Source: Aquiflexum gelatinilyticum
Lineage (GTDB): Bacteria; Bacteroidota; Bacteroidia; Cytophagales; Cyclobacteriaceae
Length of the DNA: 64,000 nt
Direction: 5' to 3'
Assembly (NCBI RefSeq): GCF_024741135.1
Contig: NZ_JANSUY010000002.1
Coordinates: 310,001 to 374,000, forward strand
Positions 34,378 through 43,964 of the stretch are shown here, piece by piece. The number at the start of each line of letters is the position of its first letter. Position 1 is the first letter of the stretch. Both the position numbers and the translations under genes were made by a program. The notes beneath the pieces are model-generated. The model was not told where the DNA came from. It ran no database searches and saw only the letters and a list, made by a program, of their open reading frames with translations.

Positions 34378-35001
34378 TCAGATCAAGCCGTTTTTGTATG
34401 CAAACAATACCAATCCTGCCAAAGTGTTGTTTTTGGTTTTTTTGAAAATATTCTTTCGGTGGGTTTCCACCGTCCGTTCAGAGATATAGAGTTTTTCACC
34501 GATGCTTTTGTTTGGGATTTCCTGCACAAGAAGTTTGAGGATTTCCTTTTCCCGTTCAGACAGCAATTGGGTTTCTTCTTGAAGCCTTTGGCTGCTTTCC
34601 AATACCGCATTGATCCCTGAGCTAAAATAAGTCTCGCCTTGGTTTATAGATTCTATGGCTTTGAGCAATTCCTCATGTGATTCACTTTTCAAAACATATC
34701 CATTGATTTCTTCTTTGATGATTTCTCTTACCAAATGAATCTCATCGTGCATACTCAGCATGAGGATTTTTAAATCAGGCTGTATTTTTTTAACCATCCT
34801 GATCAATGAAAGGCCATTCATTTCCGGTAGATTAAAATCTGTAACCATCAAATCCACCGGGTTGGTTTTGATAAAATCCAAAGCTTTGTATGCTGTATTG
34901 ACTTCACCGATCACTGTCAATGAAATTTCCTTGGCCAGGATACTTTTGATCCCGTCAAGTAAAATTTCATGATCGTCGACCAACAATATTTTTAATGACA
35001 T
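34378..35001 (-). CDS. LuxR/NarL-type response regulator
   Basis: 207 residues: receiver domain (KILLVDDHEILLDG with the acidic pair, phospho-acceptor Asp55 in LMVTDFNLPEMNG, Lys in YVLKSES) and a C-terminal LuxR helix-turn-helix (LLSEREKEILKLLVQEIPNKSIGEKLYISERTVETHRKNI). It starts two bases after the stop of the histidine kinase gene, so the two form a classical two-component pair. Target genes unknown. Confidence 0.95.
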   Translation of the reverse strand: MSLKILLVDDHEILLDGIKSILAKEISLTVIGEVNTAYKALDFIKTNPVDLMVTDFNLPEMNGLSLIRMVKKIQPDLKILMLSMHDEIHLVREIIKEEINGYVLKSESHEELLKAIESINQGETYFSSGINAVLESSQRLQEETQLLSEREKEILKLLVQEIPNKSIGEKLYISERTVETHRKNIFKKTKNNTLAGLVLFAYKNGLI

Positions 35002-35003
35002 AT

Positions 35004-36902
35004 CTATTTTTCCTGCTTTATCGCAATTAATTTTTCTTTTGAAGGTATAGGAAGGAAAATAAGCATAGTACTTCCCCTACGGTCCGGTTGGGAATCCAAC
35101 TCCCAAGTTGCAGAGATTCTTTGCAGTCTGGATTGGATATTTCGCCAACCGTTTCCTTTCCCTTTTTCCAATATTGCAGGGTCAAACCCTCTCCCGTCAT
35201 CTTCAATCATGATGCTCACCTCATCCTCATGACGGACCAATTGGATTGTTATTGAGGAAGCTTCAGCATATTTGAGGATATTATTCACCCATTCTTGGAT
35301 CACCCTGTATAAAGAGATTTCCTGCATTTCGCTCAGCCTTTCCTCCAGCCCATGAGTATAGGTTTCGACTTTGACGGCTCCCGAAGTGTGAATCCGATGA
35401 GCGAATTCACTGATTGCTTCCTTGAGGCCTGATCGAATCAAAGTTGCCGGCATCAGGTTGAATGCGATATTGCGAATTTCGCTGTGCATTTCCTTTAAAA
35501 TCAACTCACTTCTCTCCACGGTGATTAATTTTTCTTCCAGGTTGGTCTTGTTTCTGATTTGAAGAATATTGAGTTGTAAGGCAGAAATGAGTTGTCCGAA
35601 TCCGTCATGCAGGTCTTGTGCAAAACGCTTTCTTTCTGTTTCCTGTGATTCCAAAGCGGCATGCAGGTAAGCTTCCTTGATGCTTAATTCTTTTTCTTTT
35701 TGGAGGATCTGCTGCTTCTTTTTGAACCTGTTTTTATTCAAAAAATGGACAGTAATCAAGAGACTGACGATAACCATGAGCAAAAAAGTAAGGATCAAAA
35801 CCCGCTGAAGACTTTGCTCTTTTTCGAGGATTTCTGCCTCTCTATCTTTGATCTCTTGGTCTTTAAGAGCAGTTTGGAATTTTATTTCCAGGTCTTTTGC
35901 GACCTTTGCCCTTTCTGATACAAACAAGGAATCTTTGATACCCAACAAATTTTCCATACTGCTGATTGCCTTGGGATAATTACCTGTGGCTTTATAGATC
36001 TTGGATTGTTCGTCATAAATCCAGGTGTAGAGTTCGGCATATTGGGATTTTTCGGTGTAGACAATGCCCGAATCCAACAAAGCCAAAGCTAAAGGGTATT
36101 CTTTCGCTGCGTTTTCAATCATTCCAAGATTGATATAGATCACAGCTTTGGCGTAATCATTGTCTGATTTTTCATATAGCCTCAATCCAGCATTGGTAAA
36201 ATCCCTTGCTTTTTCGATATCGCCTTTCAGCAAATATGCATATCCGGCATTCACGATGGTGGGCGCCACTGTCATGGAATCCAAGGCAGGGATGAATTCC
36301 AATACTTTATTGTAATAATGGACCGTACTGTCAGGAACCTTCATTTCACTAAAAGCCGCCCCGATGATATTTAAGGCCCTTGATTTATAAGTCAGGAATT
36401 TTTCCCCTTCAAATTCAACTGCTTCAAAGGATTTTTTACCATAAAAGACCGCTTTGTCATAATCCTTAAACAAGCGGTGGACTTGGGACAATGACCTGTA
36501 TAAATCACTGATAAGTTCAGCCCTATTGGTAGGCAAGATCTCCTCTACCGCCATTAAGTAATGTTGGATGGCTTGGTCGTACAATCCGGCACTTTCATAA
36601 TAGTAGGCAATACGCTCGAATACATTTGATTTTCTGATCCTATCCGAAAAAGAATCCAACAGGGGAATCAGCTCTTTTTCTACCAAAAGCATGGAGTCTC
36701 TTTCATTGCGAATACTGTGGTAGCGGTGAAGCGCAAAAAGGTAATCCGCTTTGTCCTTATTATTTTTGATCAGTTTTTTAGCCTCCGAAAAAAAGTATTG
36801 TTGTTTTTCACCTGACTGCAATGCACTGTCCAAAATCACCCCAAGATCTTGGGCATTACCGGAAAAGGAAATGAGGAGAAAGGCCAGAAACAGGTATTTC
36901 AT
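35004..36902 (-). CDS. TPR-containing NarX-type sensor histidine kinase
   Basis: 632 residues. Signal peptide (MKYLFLAFLLISFSGNA), a periplasmic TPR-like helical array to about residue 345 (repeats such as SAGLYDQAIQHYLMAVEE and EYPLALALLDSGIVYTEKSQ), one transmembrane helix (VLILTFLLMVIVSLLITVHFL, about 369-389), a coiled coil, then HisKA_3 (FAQDLHDGFGQLISALQLNI, catalytic His) and a HATPase_c domain (EWVNNILKYAEASSITIQL, DDGRGFDP). TPR sensors of this kind are common in Bacteroidota; the stimulus is unknown. Operon with the LuxR-type regulator downstream. Confidence 0.94.
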   Translation of the reverse strand: MKYLFLAFLLISFSGNAQDLGVILDSALQSGEKQQYFFSEAKKLIKNNKDKADYLFALHRYHSIRNERDSMLLVEKELIPLLDSFSDRIRKSNVFERIAYYYESAGLYDQAIQHYLMAVEEILPTNRAELISDLYRSLSQVHRLFKDYDKAVFYGKKSFEAVEFEGEKFLTYKSRALNIIGAAFSEMKVPDSTVHYYNKVLEFIPALDSMTVAPTIVNAGYAYLLKGDIEKARDFTNAGLRLYEKSDNDYAKAVIYINLGMIENAAKEYPLALALLDSGIVYTEKSQYAELYTWIYDEQSKIYKATGNYPKAISSMENLLGIKDSLFVSERAKVAKDLEIKFQTALKDQEIKDREAEILEKEQSLQRVLILTFLLMVIVSLLITVHFLNKNRFKKKQQILQKEKELSIKEAYLHAALESQETERKRFAQDLHDGFGQLISALQLNILQIRNKTNLEEKLITVERSELILKEMHSEIRNIAFNLMPATLIRSGLKEAISEFAHRIHTSGAVKVETYTHGLEERLSEMQEISLYRVIQEWVNNILKYAEASSITIQLVRHEDEVSIMIEDDGRGFDPAILEKGKGNGWRNIQSRLQRISATWELDSQPDRRGSTMLIFLPIPSKEKLIAIKQEK

Positions 36903-37068
36903 GGGTGGGCTTAAGAAGCATTTTTCAATTGGAAAGTAAAAGAAATTATTCTATAAGAATAGATAATTCCAATAAAAAATATCAAAAAAAAATTTTATTC
37001 AAATACAATTACCAAATAAGGCAAAACTGTCAAAATGCCAAAATGACTCAAAAACCTGATTCAAACCC

Positions 37069-37890
37069 TCAATAACTCTCCTCTTTGGTTGGGAAGTTCT
37101 TTGATTTGACATCCTTGATATAATCTTGAACCGCTTTGGTCATGATGCCCTGAAGGTTAGCATACTGACGCAGAAACCTTGGTTTGAATTCCTGATTGAT
37201 ACCTAGCATGTCATGCACCACCAATACCTGTCCATCTACATCCGGACCCGCACCGATGCCAATGACCGGAATGCTGACTGTTTCGGCAACCTGCTTGGCC
37301 AAAGAAGCCGGAATTTTTTCCAATACAATGGCAAAGCAGCCGCAAGCTTCCAGCAATTTGGCATCTTCGATCAGTTTGTTTGCCTCTTCCTCTTCTTTGG
37401 CACGGACGGTGTACGTTCCAAATTTATAGATAGACTGTGGAGTCAAACCCAAATGACCCATGACCGGAACACCTGCACTCAGAATCCTTACGACTGATTC
37501 TTTGATCTCAGCTCCTCCTTCCACTTTGATGCCATGGGCACCGGATTCTTTCATGATTCTGATAGCAGACCTAAGTGCCTCCGAACTGTTGCCCTGATAG
37601 GAACCAAAAGGAATGTCGACCACCACAAATGCCCTTGAAACTGCCCTGACCACTGAAGTGGCATGGTAAATCATCTGATCCAAGGTAATCGGAAGGGTAG
37701 TCTCATGTCCGGCCATGACATTGGAGGCGGAGTCGCCGACAAGGATGATATCAATTCCTGCAGCATCAATAATCCCCGCCATGGAAAAATCGTAAGCGGT
37801 CAACATCGAAATTTTTTCACCACGGGTTTTCATTTCCTGCATGGTGTGGGTGGTGATTCTTTTGATATTGGAGGAATTGTGGACAGACAT
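37069..37890 (-). CDS. panB: 3-methyl-2-oxobutanoate hydroxymethyltransferase PanB
   Basis: 273 residues, the normal PanB length; transfers a hydroxymethyl group from methylene-tetrahydrofolate to 2-oxoisovalerate, the first step of pantothenate (coenzyme A) synthesis. Family hallmarks: [40 protein letters not shown] (metal Asp), [32 protein letters not shown], and [22 protein letters not shown]. Seven bases behind a PyrR-like phosphoribosyltransferase gene, probably one transcript. Confidence 0.97.
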   Translation of the reverse strand: MSVHNSSNIKRITTHTMQEMKTRGEKISMLTAYDFSMAGIIDAAGIDIILVGDSASNVMAGHETTLPITLDQMIYHATSVVRAVSRAFVVVDIPFGSYQGNSSEALRSAIRIMKESGAHGIKVEGGAEIKESVVRILSAGVPVMGHLGLTPQSIYKFGTYTVRAKEEEEANKLIEDAKLLEACGCFAIVLEKIPASLAKQVAETVSIPVIGIGAGPDVDGQVLVVHDMLGINQEFKPRFLRQYANLQGIMTKAVQDYIKDVKSKNFPTKEESY

Positions 37891-37897
37891 GGGAGGC

Positions 37898-38401
37898 TTA
37901 ATGAAGGTGTACGGTGTGGTTTTGAGAAGAAAGGTCTACGGATATATGCTCGCTGAGCGTTGTTGCCAATTCCAATCCTGTGTAATCCGGACTTACAGGA
38001 AAAAGCTTATGGCTTCGGTTGACCAAAACAGCAACCTCGATTTTTTTGACAGAAGATTCAAGAAATGGCAATAAAGCATAGACCAAAGTTTTGCCGGTAT
38101 TGAGGACATCATCTACGACTACAATACATTTATTGGTCAAATCAGCATGTGAAGAAAGGGAGACTTCACCTCTTGTGACGTCTGATTTGTCAAGGATAAT
38201 TTCGAGCACAGTGATTTCTAAAGGTGAAATTTCCTTCAGAGCGCCTGCCAATGATTCTGCGAGCTGATGACCCATTCCTGTAATCCCTGCAAAGACAATG
38301 CTTGATTCGGAGGCATTGCGCTCATAGATTTCATAGGCCATGCGGGTGATTTTTTGGCTGATCTGATGGTGGTTCAGTACCAAAGTCTTTGTCTTGCTCA
38401 T
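37898..38401 (-). CDS. Phosphoribosyltransferase-fold protein, PyrR-like
   Basis: 167-residue type I phosphoribosyltransferase: PRPP loop [19 protein letters not shown] (about residues 91-109), upstream [13 protein letters not shown], and the PyrR-like C-terminus [20 protein letters not shown] followed by [16 protein letters not shown]. PyrR proteins regulate pyrimidine genes by RNA binding and have weak uracil phosphoribosyltransferase activity, but Bacteroidota members of this branch are not well studied, so enzyme or regulator remains open. It lies upstream of panB. Confidence 0.85.
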   Translation of the reverse strand: MSKTKTLVLNHHQISQKITRMAYEIYERNASESSIVFAGITGMGHQLAESLAGALKEISPLEITVLEIILDKSDVTRGEVSLSSHADLTNKCIVVVDDVLNTGKTLVYALLPFLESSVKKIEVAVLVNRSHKLFPVSPDYTGLELATTLSEHISVDLSSQNHTVHLH

Positions 38402-38479
38402 GGGCTTGTTTTTGAAAAACGAAAATTAAATCAATTGGCGGTGGTTTCAAAGCTTCTGAATCAAACTTCTGACTTCCCT

Positions 38480-39403
38480 CTACCGAAAGTCATCCTCTTC
38501 AGTCAGGATTTTGACATAGCTGTCATAGCGGTAAGGATGGATCAATCCTTCCTCAAGTTTTTGCCTCACCACACATCCCGGTTCATTGAGGTGCTGACAG
38601 TTGTTGTAGCGGCACTGACCGAGGTATTTTCTAAACTCCGGAAAATAGTGGGACAGCTCAAATTCATCGATATCCAAAATCCCAAATTCTTTGATCCCGG
38701 GAGTATCGATCAGGTAGCCTCCGTCTTCGATTTCAAACATCTCGGCAAAGGTGGTCGTGTGTACTCCTTTGGCGCTGAATTTGGAAATTTCCTTGGTGGC
38801 CTGCACCGCTTCGGGGACGATTTTATTGAGTAAGGTGGATTTGCCAACACCGGAGTGGCCAGAAAGCAAAGTGGTTTTTCCTTTGAGCAGCGGCAGGAAT
38901 TGTTCCTGCAATACGGTACTGTTCAGGGCAGAAATTTCATAGACCGGATATCCCAAAGGAACATAGATATCCTTGATGTCTTCTAGGTATTCCATGTCTT
39001 TGTCTTTGTAATCCATGTCCATTTTATTGACCAAAATGGAAGTTGGAATCCTGAAGCTCTCCGTGCTGACCAAAAACCGGTCAATGAATCCAAGCGATGT
39101 TCTCGGATTTTTTAATGTGATGATCAAAAAAGCCTGGTCGATATTGGAAGCGATGATGTGTGAAAAATGGTTTTTTCTTGTGGATTTACGGATGATGTAA
39201 TTTTCCCTCGGAAGGATATCCGTGATGACAGATGAGGGTTGGTCCGCTTCCTGCTCGAGCTCGACATAATCTCCAACTGATATTGGATTTGTCAATTTCA
39301 GATCATCCTGCTTGAATTTTCCCCTCAAGCGGGCATTGACAAGGCCTTTTTCTGTTTTGACCGTGTACCAGCTTCCTGTGGATTTGAGTACCCTTCCTTT
39401 CAT
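38480..39403 (-). CDS. rsgA: Ribosome small-subunit-dependent GTPase RsgA
   Basis: Circularly permuted GTPase acting in late 30S subunit maturation. 307 residues: N-terminal OB domain (VLKSTGSWYTVKTEKGLVNA RLRG), G4 NKMD (SILVNKMDMDY), G1 LLSGHSGVGKSTLLNK, G3 DTPGIKEFG and the C-terminal zinc-knuckle CRYNNCQHLNEPGCVV. The permuted order G4-G1-G3 confirms the family. Follows the Stealth glycosyl-phosphotransferase gene by 13 bases on the same strand. Confidence 0.96.
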   Translation of the reverse strand: MKGRVLKSTGSWYTVKTEKGLVNARLRGKFKQDDLKLTNPISVGDYVELEQEADQPSSVITDILPRENYIIRKSTRKNHFSHIIASNIDQAFLIITLKNPRTSLGFIDRFLVSTESFRIPTSILVNKMDMDYKDKDMEYLEDIKDIYVPLGYPVYEISALNSTVLQEQFLPLLKGKTTLLSGHSGVGKSTLLNKIVPEAVQATKEISKFSAKGVHTTTFAEMFEIEDGGYLIDTPGIKEFGILDIDEFELSHYFPEFRKYLGQCRYNNCQHLNEPGCVVRQKLEEGLIHPYRYDSYVKILTEEDDFR

Positions 39404-39416
39404 ATTTTGGAAGCCT

Positions 39417-40415
39417 TTAGGCTTTTAAATTCCCTTCCATCCATCTGATTATTTTCTCCTGATCGCTTTTATTGCACAATTCCAGACTTTGGACATTCAT
39501 GAATTTGATCTCTGGATTTTCAACACATTTTTTGATTTTCCTGTCGACATACCCTTCCTTCCGTCCATAGGGATGCAAAAATGAAAATATAGGTTTCGCA
39601 AAATTGGTGTTACCGGATCGGATTTCCAGATGGTACGTCAATGATGCAAAATTGAACTGATCGTTGTGGCGGAATTTAAATGAAATCTGATTTTCCAGAA
39701 TTTCCGGGTTCTCATTAAAATATGTTTCTAATGTCTTCTTGCTTACGGCATGAGGCGTGTGGCTTGAAAAAAAATACCTCCATTTAAACCCTAAGAGGGC
39801 AGCCGCATTCCATTGCCCAAAATGAAAAGACGGCTTGGGCTGAAAATCATGATTGTTCAAAATATTTTTATTCACACCCTTCCTTAAGGAATTCCATGCT
39901 TTTCGAAGCACAGGCGTCAACAGCCATGTCCCTCTCATGACCGGTCGATTTTGGACAAACAAGTCCTCGGGCTTGATTTCTTTGACCAAAAACATGTCAT
40001 CACTAAAAAAAACAAAATTATCAGACATGCCTTCGATTCTCCAAATCACAGATTCTATGGACCTGCTGTTGAATGTGGGCAGGTATTTTTCATATCCCCT
40101 GAAAATTTCCTGATGATCTACAATCCTGATGTCATTGACCCTTTCTGGGAAGTCTTTTTCGATAAAGGGAATTACATTGGGGTCTTGCTCATCTGTGACA
40201 ATAAAAATCTTTCTGATAAATGGAGCAAAAGTGAGGATGGACAGCAAGCAGTATTTCAGTTCATTGGCATTTCCAAATCGCGTGTTGTCTGCACCGGGGA
40301 TTTTTTTTCTTGATTTACCCCCCAATGCTTTTTCTAATTTCAGTTGGTGTTTTGGATCATTGCCGTCAACCCAAGTGATCACTGCGTCTATCTGTCCTTG
40401 TTTTTCAGAATCCAT
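39417..40415 (-). CDS. Stealth-family sugar-phosphate transferase
   Basis: 332 residues with the Stealth conserved regions: CR1 IDAVITWVDGNDP near the N-terminus, CR2 NELKYCLLSILTFAPFIRKI FIVTD, CR3 around FNSRSIESVIWRIEGMSDNFVFFSDDMFLV and a C-terminal CR4-like part. Stealth proteins are hexose-1-phosphoryltransferases that build phosphodiester-linked capsule or exopolysaccharide, related to eukaryotic GlcNAc-1-phosphotransferase. Nine bases behind a glycosyltransferase gene, so a small surface-glycan pair is likely; the remaining biosynthesis genes are not in this window. Confidence 0.9.
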   Translation of the reverse strand: MDSEKQGQIDAVITWVDGNDPKHQLKLEKALGGKSRKKIPGADNTRFGNANELKYCLLSILTFAPFIRKIFIVTDEQDPNVIPFIEKDFPERVNDIRIVDHQEIFRGYEKYLPTFNSRSIESVIWRIEGMSDNFVFFSDDMFLVKEIKPEDLFVQNRPVMRGTWLLTPVLRKAWNSLRKGVNKNILNNHDFQPKPSFHFGQWNAAALLGFKWRYFFSSHTPHAVSKKTLETYFNENPEILENQISFKFRHNDQFNFASLTYHLEIRSGNTNFAKPIFSFLHPYGRKEGYVDRKIKKCVENPEIKFMNVQSLELCNKSDQEKIIRWMEGNLKA

Positions 40416-40424
40416 AACTGTATT

Positions 40425-41285
40425 TTAAACAATGCCTTTAAACCGCTCAGGAATCTTGACTACCAATTTCCACTTTGCCATTGAAGGTTTATTGAGTGCA
40501 TAGATCGGCCTGAATAAAGTCTGAAAAGTACGCGCTCTTGCCAACCATTTTTCGTCTTCTTTGGCTTTCGAGTTGGTGATGATATCTATGGTTTTTGCTC
40601 TTTTTTTGATGTGGCCCTCTCTCCCTGTTGCCATCCTGTCCTTGTCCAAAAAGCGGTCCTGAATCATTTTGTAATCCACAGACCCAAAATGGAACAGGTA
40701 TAAATTAGGATCAATCCTAAAATTGTGGCCTTTTACGCGATGAAAACCTGAACCCCAATTAACTGGTTTTGCGATCACAGAAGGTTTGGTATACCGGGAC
40801 GAAATCAGTGCATATTCCCTTTGGTCTAGAAAAAGTAAATCCATATCCAGGTCTTTTTCTTTTCCCAAAACCTGCCCTACATCTATTCCAAGTCCGGAAA
40901 CCGATGGATTGATTTCGATTTCGCTGAGATATTCGACCAATGTTTTGCCGTAATTGGGATCAACAAGCAGGAATTCATCTGCATCCACACCGATGACGAT
41001 GTCGTATCTTTTGAACAAAGATTTGGCAACGTCAGATAAAAAGCCCAATCGGCGTTTTTCTGCTGAAACCACATGTTCAACAACCCTTTTTTCATGAAAT
41101 ACATTGACACCATCGGCGTTTTTTGGGATTGGCTGATCTTCTCCGTCCAAATAAATATAGAGGTTTTCTTTACCCAATTCCCGGCCGTAATAATTGATCC
41201 ACCTTGTCAAGAAAAAATCATCATTTCTTGCCATGGTAATCACTGCAACCTTCTTGATATTTTTAGCTGTAGGAGTTTGAGGCAT
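40425..41285 (-). CDS. Glycosyltransferase family 2-like protein
   Basis: 286 residues of the Glyco_tranf_2_4 type: KKVAVITMARNDDFFLTRWI and NYYGRELGKENLYIYLDGED at the start, then the metal/nucleotide-binding VIGVDADEFLLVDPN (DxD). The conserved GSGFHRVKGHNF and YLFHFGSVDYKMIQDRF follow. Cytoplasmic; sugar donor unknown. First gene of a unit with the Stealth transferase. Unusual for a glycan pair to sit alone beside rsgA. Confidence 0.87.
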   Translation of the reverse strand: MPQTPTAKNIKKVAVITMARNDDFFLTRWINYYGRELGKENLYIYLDGEDQPIPKNADGVNVFHEKRVVEHVVSAEKRRLGFLSDVAKSLFKRYDIVIGVDADEFLLVDPNYGKTLVEYLSEIEINPSVSGLGIDVGQVLGKEKDLDMDLLFLDQREYALISSRYTKPSVIAKPVNWGSGFHRVKGHNFRIDPNLYLFHFGSVDYKMIQDRFLDKDRMATGREGHIKKRAKTIDIITNSKAKEDEKWLARARTFQTLFRPIYALNKPSMAKWKLVVKIPERFKGIV

Positions 41286-41646
41286 ATATTTTGAATAGCT
41301 TCTAAGCTCTGTAAAGGTACTCGTATTGTTACTAAAATGAAATGAATGGGAATTTTAAACCAGTTGAATTTAAGTGAATCAATTAAAAAAGGATTTAAAT
41401 GGGAATTGGTAACTGTCAGTTAATAATATCAGGGCTGGTTGTTTTTCATGCCAATTGACAGGTCATTGTAGAATTAGAATTCAATCAGCCCTGAATGGTA
41501 TGATGAGACAAAATCACGTAAAGAATAGCTGCGTAAAAAATCAGAAAGCCTTGAAAAAATTTCAAGGCTTTCCGGTTTTAATGATGGAAGGATAAATAGA
41601 CTGGGATTTTTTGTTGGAGCAATTTTTAGCTAAACCTTTGATAAAA
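41286..41646. other. Non-coding gap with two hairpin structures
   Basis: No gene seen. It holds a long-range inverted repeat (41429-41441 with 41482-41494, 12 of 13 bases complementary) and the creD terminator hairpin at 41544-41572. The rest should contain the promoter of the glycosyltransferase unit. Confidence 0.6.
41535..41572 (-). terminator. Terminator of the creD gene
   Basis: Perfect 13-bp stem (41544-41556 with 41560-41572) and, reading the minus strand, a following T-rich stretch TGATTTTTTACG. Confidence 0.85.
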
Positions 41647-43002
41647 TCAGGAACTTTGATCGGGACTTTCCTCTGATTTTCCAAGGCTCATTCTGTTCCA
41701 ATCAATGTTTCTAGTGATATACATCGTTGTCGCCAATATTATAAATAAACCTATACTTCCCATCAAAAGCGCATAGTCTTCCATCTGCAAAGTCACAAAC
41801 AGGAATCCAAATGAACCAAGAAGCACTGTCGCCAAGATGAAGGTATATTTTTTTACCTTGAACAATGAAAGTGAATAAAGACAGATCGTACCTACCACAG
41901 CTATGGTAGAAATCAGATAGGCAATATTGAAACTGACCTGTTCTGAAATGGAGACTAACAGGATATAGAAAAGGCAGATGGCAAATCCCACCATGGCATA
42001 TTGGAAGGGATGGATGTTCTTTTTTCCTAAGACTTCCACAAGGAAAAACATCAAAAATGTCAATCCTATGGTCATCAGTGCATATTTTGCTGACCTGGTG
42101 GATTTTTGATAATCCTCCATCGGCGAAAGTAAATCCACTCCAAATGATGCTGATTTCAGGTTTTCAGCATAGGCGTTGTTGACCCAGGATTGAGGGAAAT
42201 TCCTGTTTAGTTCGAGGACTTTCCAGTCTGCGGTAAATCCTTCTTCGCTCAGGTTCCTGTTGTTGGGCAGGAATTTTCCATCAAATTTTGGGGCTGTCCA
42301 CGGAGATTGGATGTGTACATCGGTGGTCTTTCCTGTCGGGATAAAGGAAAGATTTTTGCTTCCCTTCAGCTTAAGCCGGATGGTAAATGGGATACTGTCC
42401 CCCACGACAAGTTCGCTTCCTCCCATGGAAATGCTGAATCCTGATGCAATCATCTTGAAGTTTCCGGTACCGGGATTGACCTGTTTTTTTTCACCATTTA
42501 TGGTAAAATCGACCTCATCCTCAATTCCCCGGAGATCGGTGACTCCGAATGAAACTTTGGCCTCTGGGGTTTTGAAACCCACAAAATCCTTTTTGTCAAA
42601 ATCATCCAAGACGACAAAGCTTCCCTTTATCACGAGGTCAGACCGGTAGACAACTCCTTTGTATATCCCACGCTTCAGGATTTCGGGAAGTACTTTTCCT
42701 TCGATTTTAAGTTGGTGGGGGAGGATCTGGTAATCTTCATTTGTGATGGTTTTTTTTCCGTCTTTTTCAGTTTCGTAGACAAGAGGAATAGATAGGATCG
42801 GCCCAACGATTTCTTGTGATTCGGCCCATTTGGAGCCGATTTCTTTGATGGCCTCCTCGTTGAGAAAAGACCTTTCTTCGATGATAGATACGATAAATGC
42901 ATTGGGTATTAATAATACCAAGGCCAGAAATCCAATAATCAGTAATTTGAGCGTGACTGAATACTTGAGGGAGATAAGGGGTTTGAGCTGAGAGTTTTCC
43001 AT
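41647..43002 (-). CDS. creD: CreD-like inner-membrane protein
   Basis: About 451 residues. One N-terminal transmembrane helix (SVTLKLLIIGFLALVLLIPN), a large periplasmic domain (to about residue 300) and a C-terminal bundle of five to six helices (YALMTIGLTFLMFFLVEVLG, YAMVGFAICLFYILLVSISE, ILATVLLGSFGFLFVTLQME). This is the CreD/colicin-E2-tolerance family, linked in Enterobacteria to envelope stress and beta-lactam response. Start is the ATG at 43002; the in-frame TTG at 43032 lies inside an operator palindrome. Downstream of a wHTH regulator and its membrane partner. Confidence 0.93.
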   Translation of the reverse strand: MENSQLKPLISLKYSVTLKLLIIGFLALVLLIPNAFIVSIIEERSFLNEEAIKEIGSKWAESQEIVGPILSIPLVYETEKDGKKTITNEDYQILPHQLKIEGKVLPEILKRGIYKGVVYRSDLVIKGSFVVLDDFDKKDFVGFKTPEAKVSFGVTDLRGIEDEVDFTINGEKKQVNPGTGNFKMIASGFSISMGGSELVVGDSIPFTIRLKLKGSKNLSFIPTGKTTDVHIQSPWTAPKFDGKFLPNNRNLSEEGFTADWKVLELNRNFPQSWVNNAYAENLKSASFGVDLLSPMEDYQKSTRSAKYALMTIGLTFLMFFLVEVLGKKNIHPFQYAMVGFAICLFYILLVSISEQVSFNIAYLISTIAVVGTICLYSLSLFKVKKYTFILATVLLGSFGFLFVTLQMEDYALLMGSIGLFIILATTMYITRNIDWNRMSLGKSEESPDQSS

Positions 43003-43018
43003 AGTTGTTTTTGAAAGT

Positions 43019-43035
43019 ACTTTGAATTTCAAAGT
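43019..43035. promoter_or_regulatory. Palindromic operator upstream of creD
   Basis: Perfect 17-bp palindrome ACTTTGAATTTCAAAGT, 17 bases before the creD start. An almost identical site is at 43965-43981, in front of the operon that contains the wHTH regulator, which is probably its ligand. Confidence 0.72.
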
Positions 43036-43051
43036 GAGTGAAGAAATTTTT

Positions 43052-43342
43052 TTATTTCAGTAAGTTTTCAATTGCTTTAAGGTGTCTGAGAAAAGCATCT
43101 TTGCCGGTCTCGGTAGCCATGTATTTGGTATTTGGTTTTCGGTCCAAAAATTCTTTTGTAAAGGTGATATAACCTTCTTTCTCCAATGTTTTGAGATGGC
43201 TTGCCAGATTTCCGTCTGTGGCATCGAGGATTTCTTTCAAGGCATTGAAATCCAGGAAATCATTGACCAGCAGTGCTGACATGATTCCAAGCCTGAGCTT
43301 ATTTTCAAAAGCTTTGTCCAAATCCTTCAGTATGTCTTTCAC
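43052..43342 (-). CDS. Winged-helix transcriptional regulator
   Basis: 96-residue wHTH protein (MarR/ArsR-like): LRLGIMSALLVNDFLDFNAL, recognition region DATDGNLASHLKTLEKEGYI and wing FTKEFLDRKPNTKYMATETG. The start is best placed at GTG 43342, whose first bases overlap the stop of the preceding gene as GTGA; this gives the usual family start (V)KDILKDLDKAFENKLRLGIM. A longer frame to 43408 would run into the membrane-protein gene. Middle gene of a membrane protein-regulator-creD unit. The palindromes at 43019 and 43965 are likely its binding sites. Confidence 0.9.
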   Translation of the reverse strand: MKDILKDLDKAFENKLRLGIMSALLVNDFLDFNALKEILDATDGNLASHLKTLEKEGYITFTKEFLDRKPNTKYMATETGKDAFLRHLKAIENLLK

Positions 43343-43956
43343 GATCCGTAGCGGTAGTGCATGATAATGCCGTACACAATATGCAATAAGCCAAAACCGA
43401 TTGCCCAAAATAAAAGTCCAAATCCGATGAAATAAGCGGACATAAGTCCCAAAATGATCTCAATGATCCCGAGACTCCGGATTTCTTGATGGGTATATTT
43501 GGATGCATTGACCAATGCGAGTCCATAAAAAATAAGTGTCAGTGGGGCAATGATTCCGATAAATCCCCTTGATAGAAATATAAGGCTGAGTAATCCTCCT
43601 GTGACCAAAGGAATGGAAAGGTTGACCAACAGTCTTTTGGCTTGGGAATTCCAGATTTTTTGATTGGACTTTTTAGCTTTTTTTGCTGTAAAAAACAATC
43701 CTACTCCTATGGCCAAGGTTAAGATCACCGCTCCCAATCCGATCAATGACCTGACGTCTCCGGAGCTGAGCAGGATTATATTGTAGCTGAAGTAGTCACT
43801 TTCGGTGTAGATGTAATTATAGGCATACCAAGCTCCGGCCAAAGCAATAACACCGGCTGCGATTCCGGATAAGCCACTGAGCGAAATAAACTTGGAAGAC
43901 CTGTCCATGATCTCTTTGATCTGTCGGAGGTCTTGGATATATTTTTCTTTTTCCAT
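43339..43956 (-). CDS. Multi-pass membrane protein of the creD group
   Basis: 205 residues with about six transmembrane helices (FISLSGLSGIAAGVIALAGA, SLIGLGAVILTLAIGVGLFF, LSIPLVTGGLLSLIFLSRGF, IIAPLTLIFYGLALVNASKY, LGIIEIILGLMSAYFIGFGL and a last one). No catalytic motif. It is the first gene of the unit and overlaps the wHTH gene by four bases. In Bacteroidota this gene commonly occurs with such a regulator, so it may sense envelope state; this is inference. Confidence 0.82.
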   Translation of the reverse strand: MEKEKYIQDLRQIKEIMDRSSKFISLSGLSGIAAGVIALAGAWYAYNYIYTESDYFSYNIILLSSGDVRSLIGLGAVILTLAIGVGLFFTAKKAKKSNQKIWNSQAKRLLVNLSIPLVTGGLLSLIFLSRGFIGIIAPLTLIFYGLALVNASKYTHQEIRSLGIIEIILGLMSAYFIGFGLLFWAIGFGLLHIVYGIIMHYRYGS

Positions 43957-43964
43957 CTAAAAGT

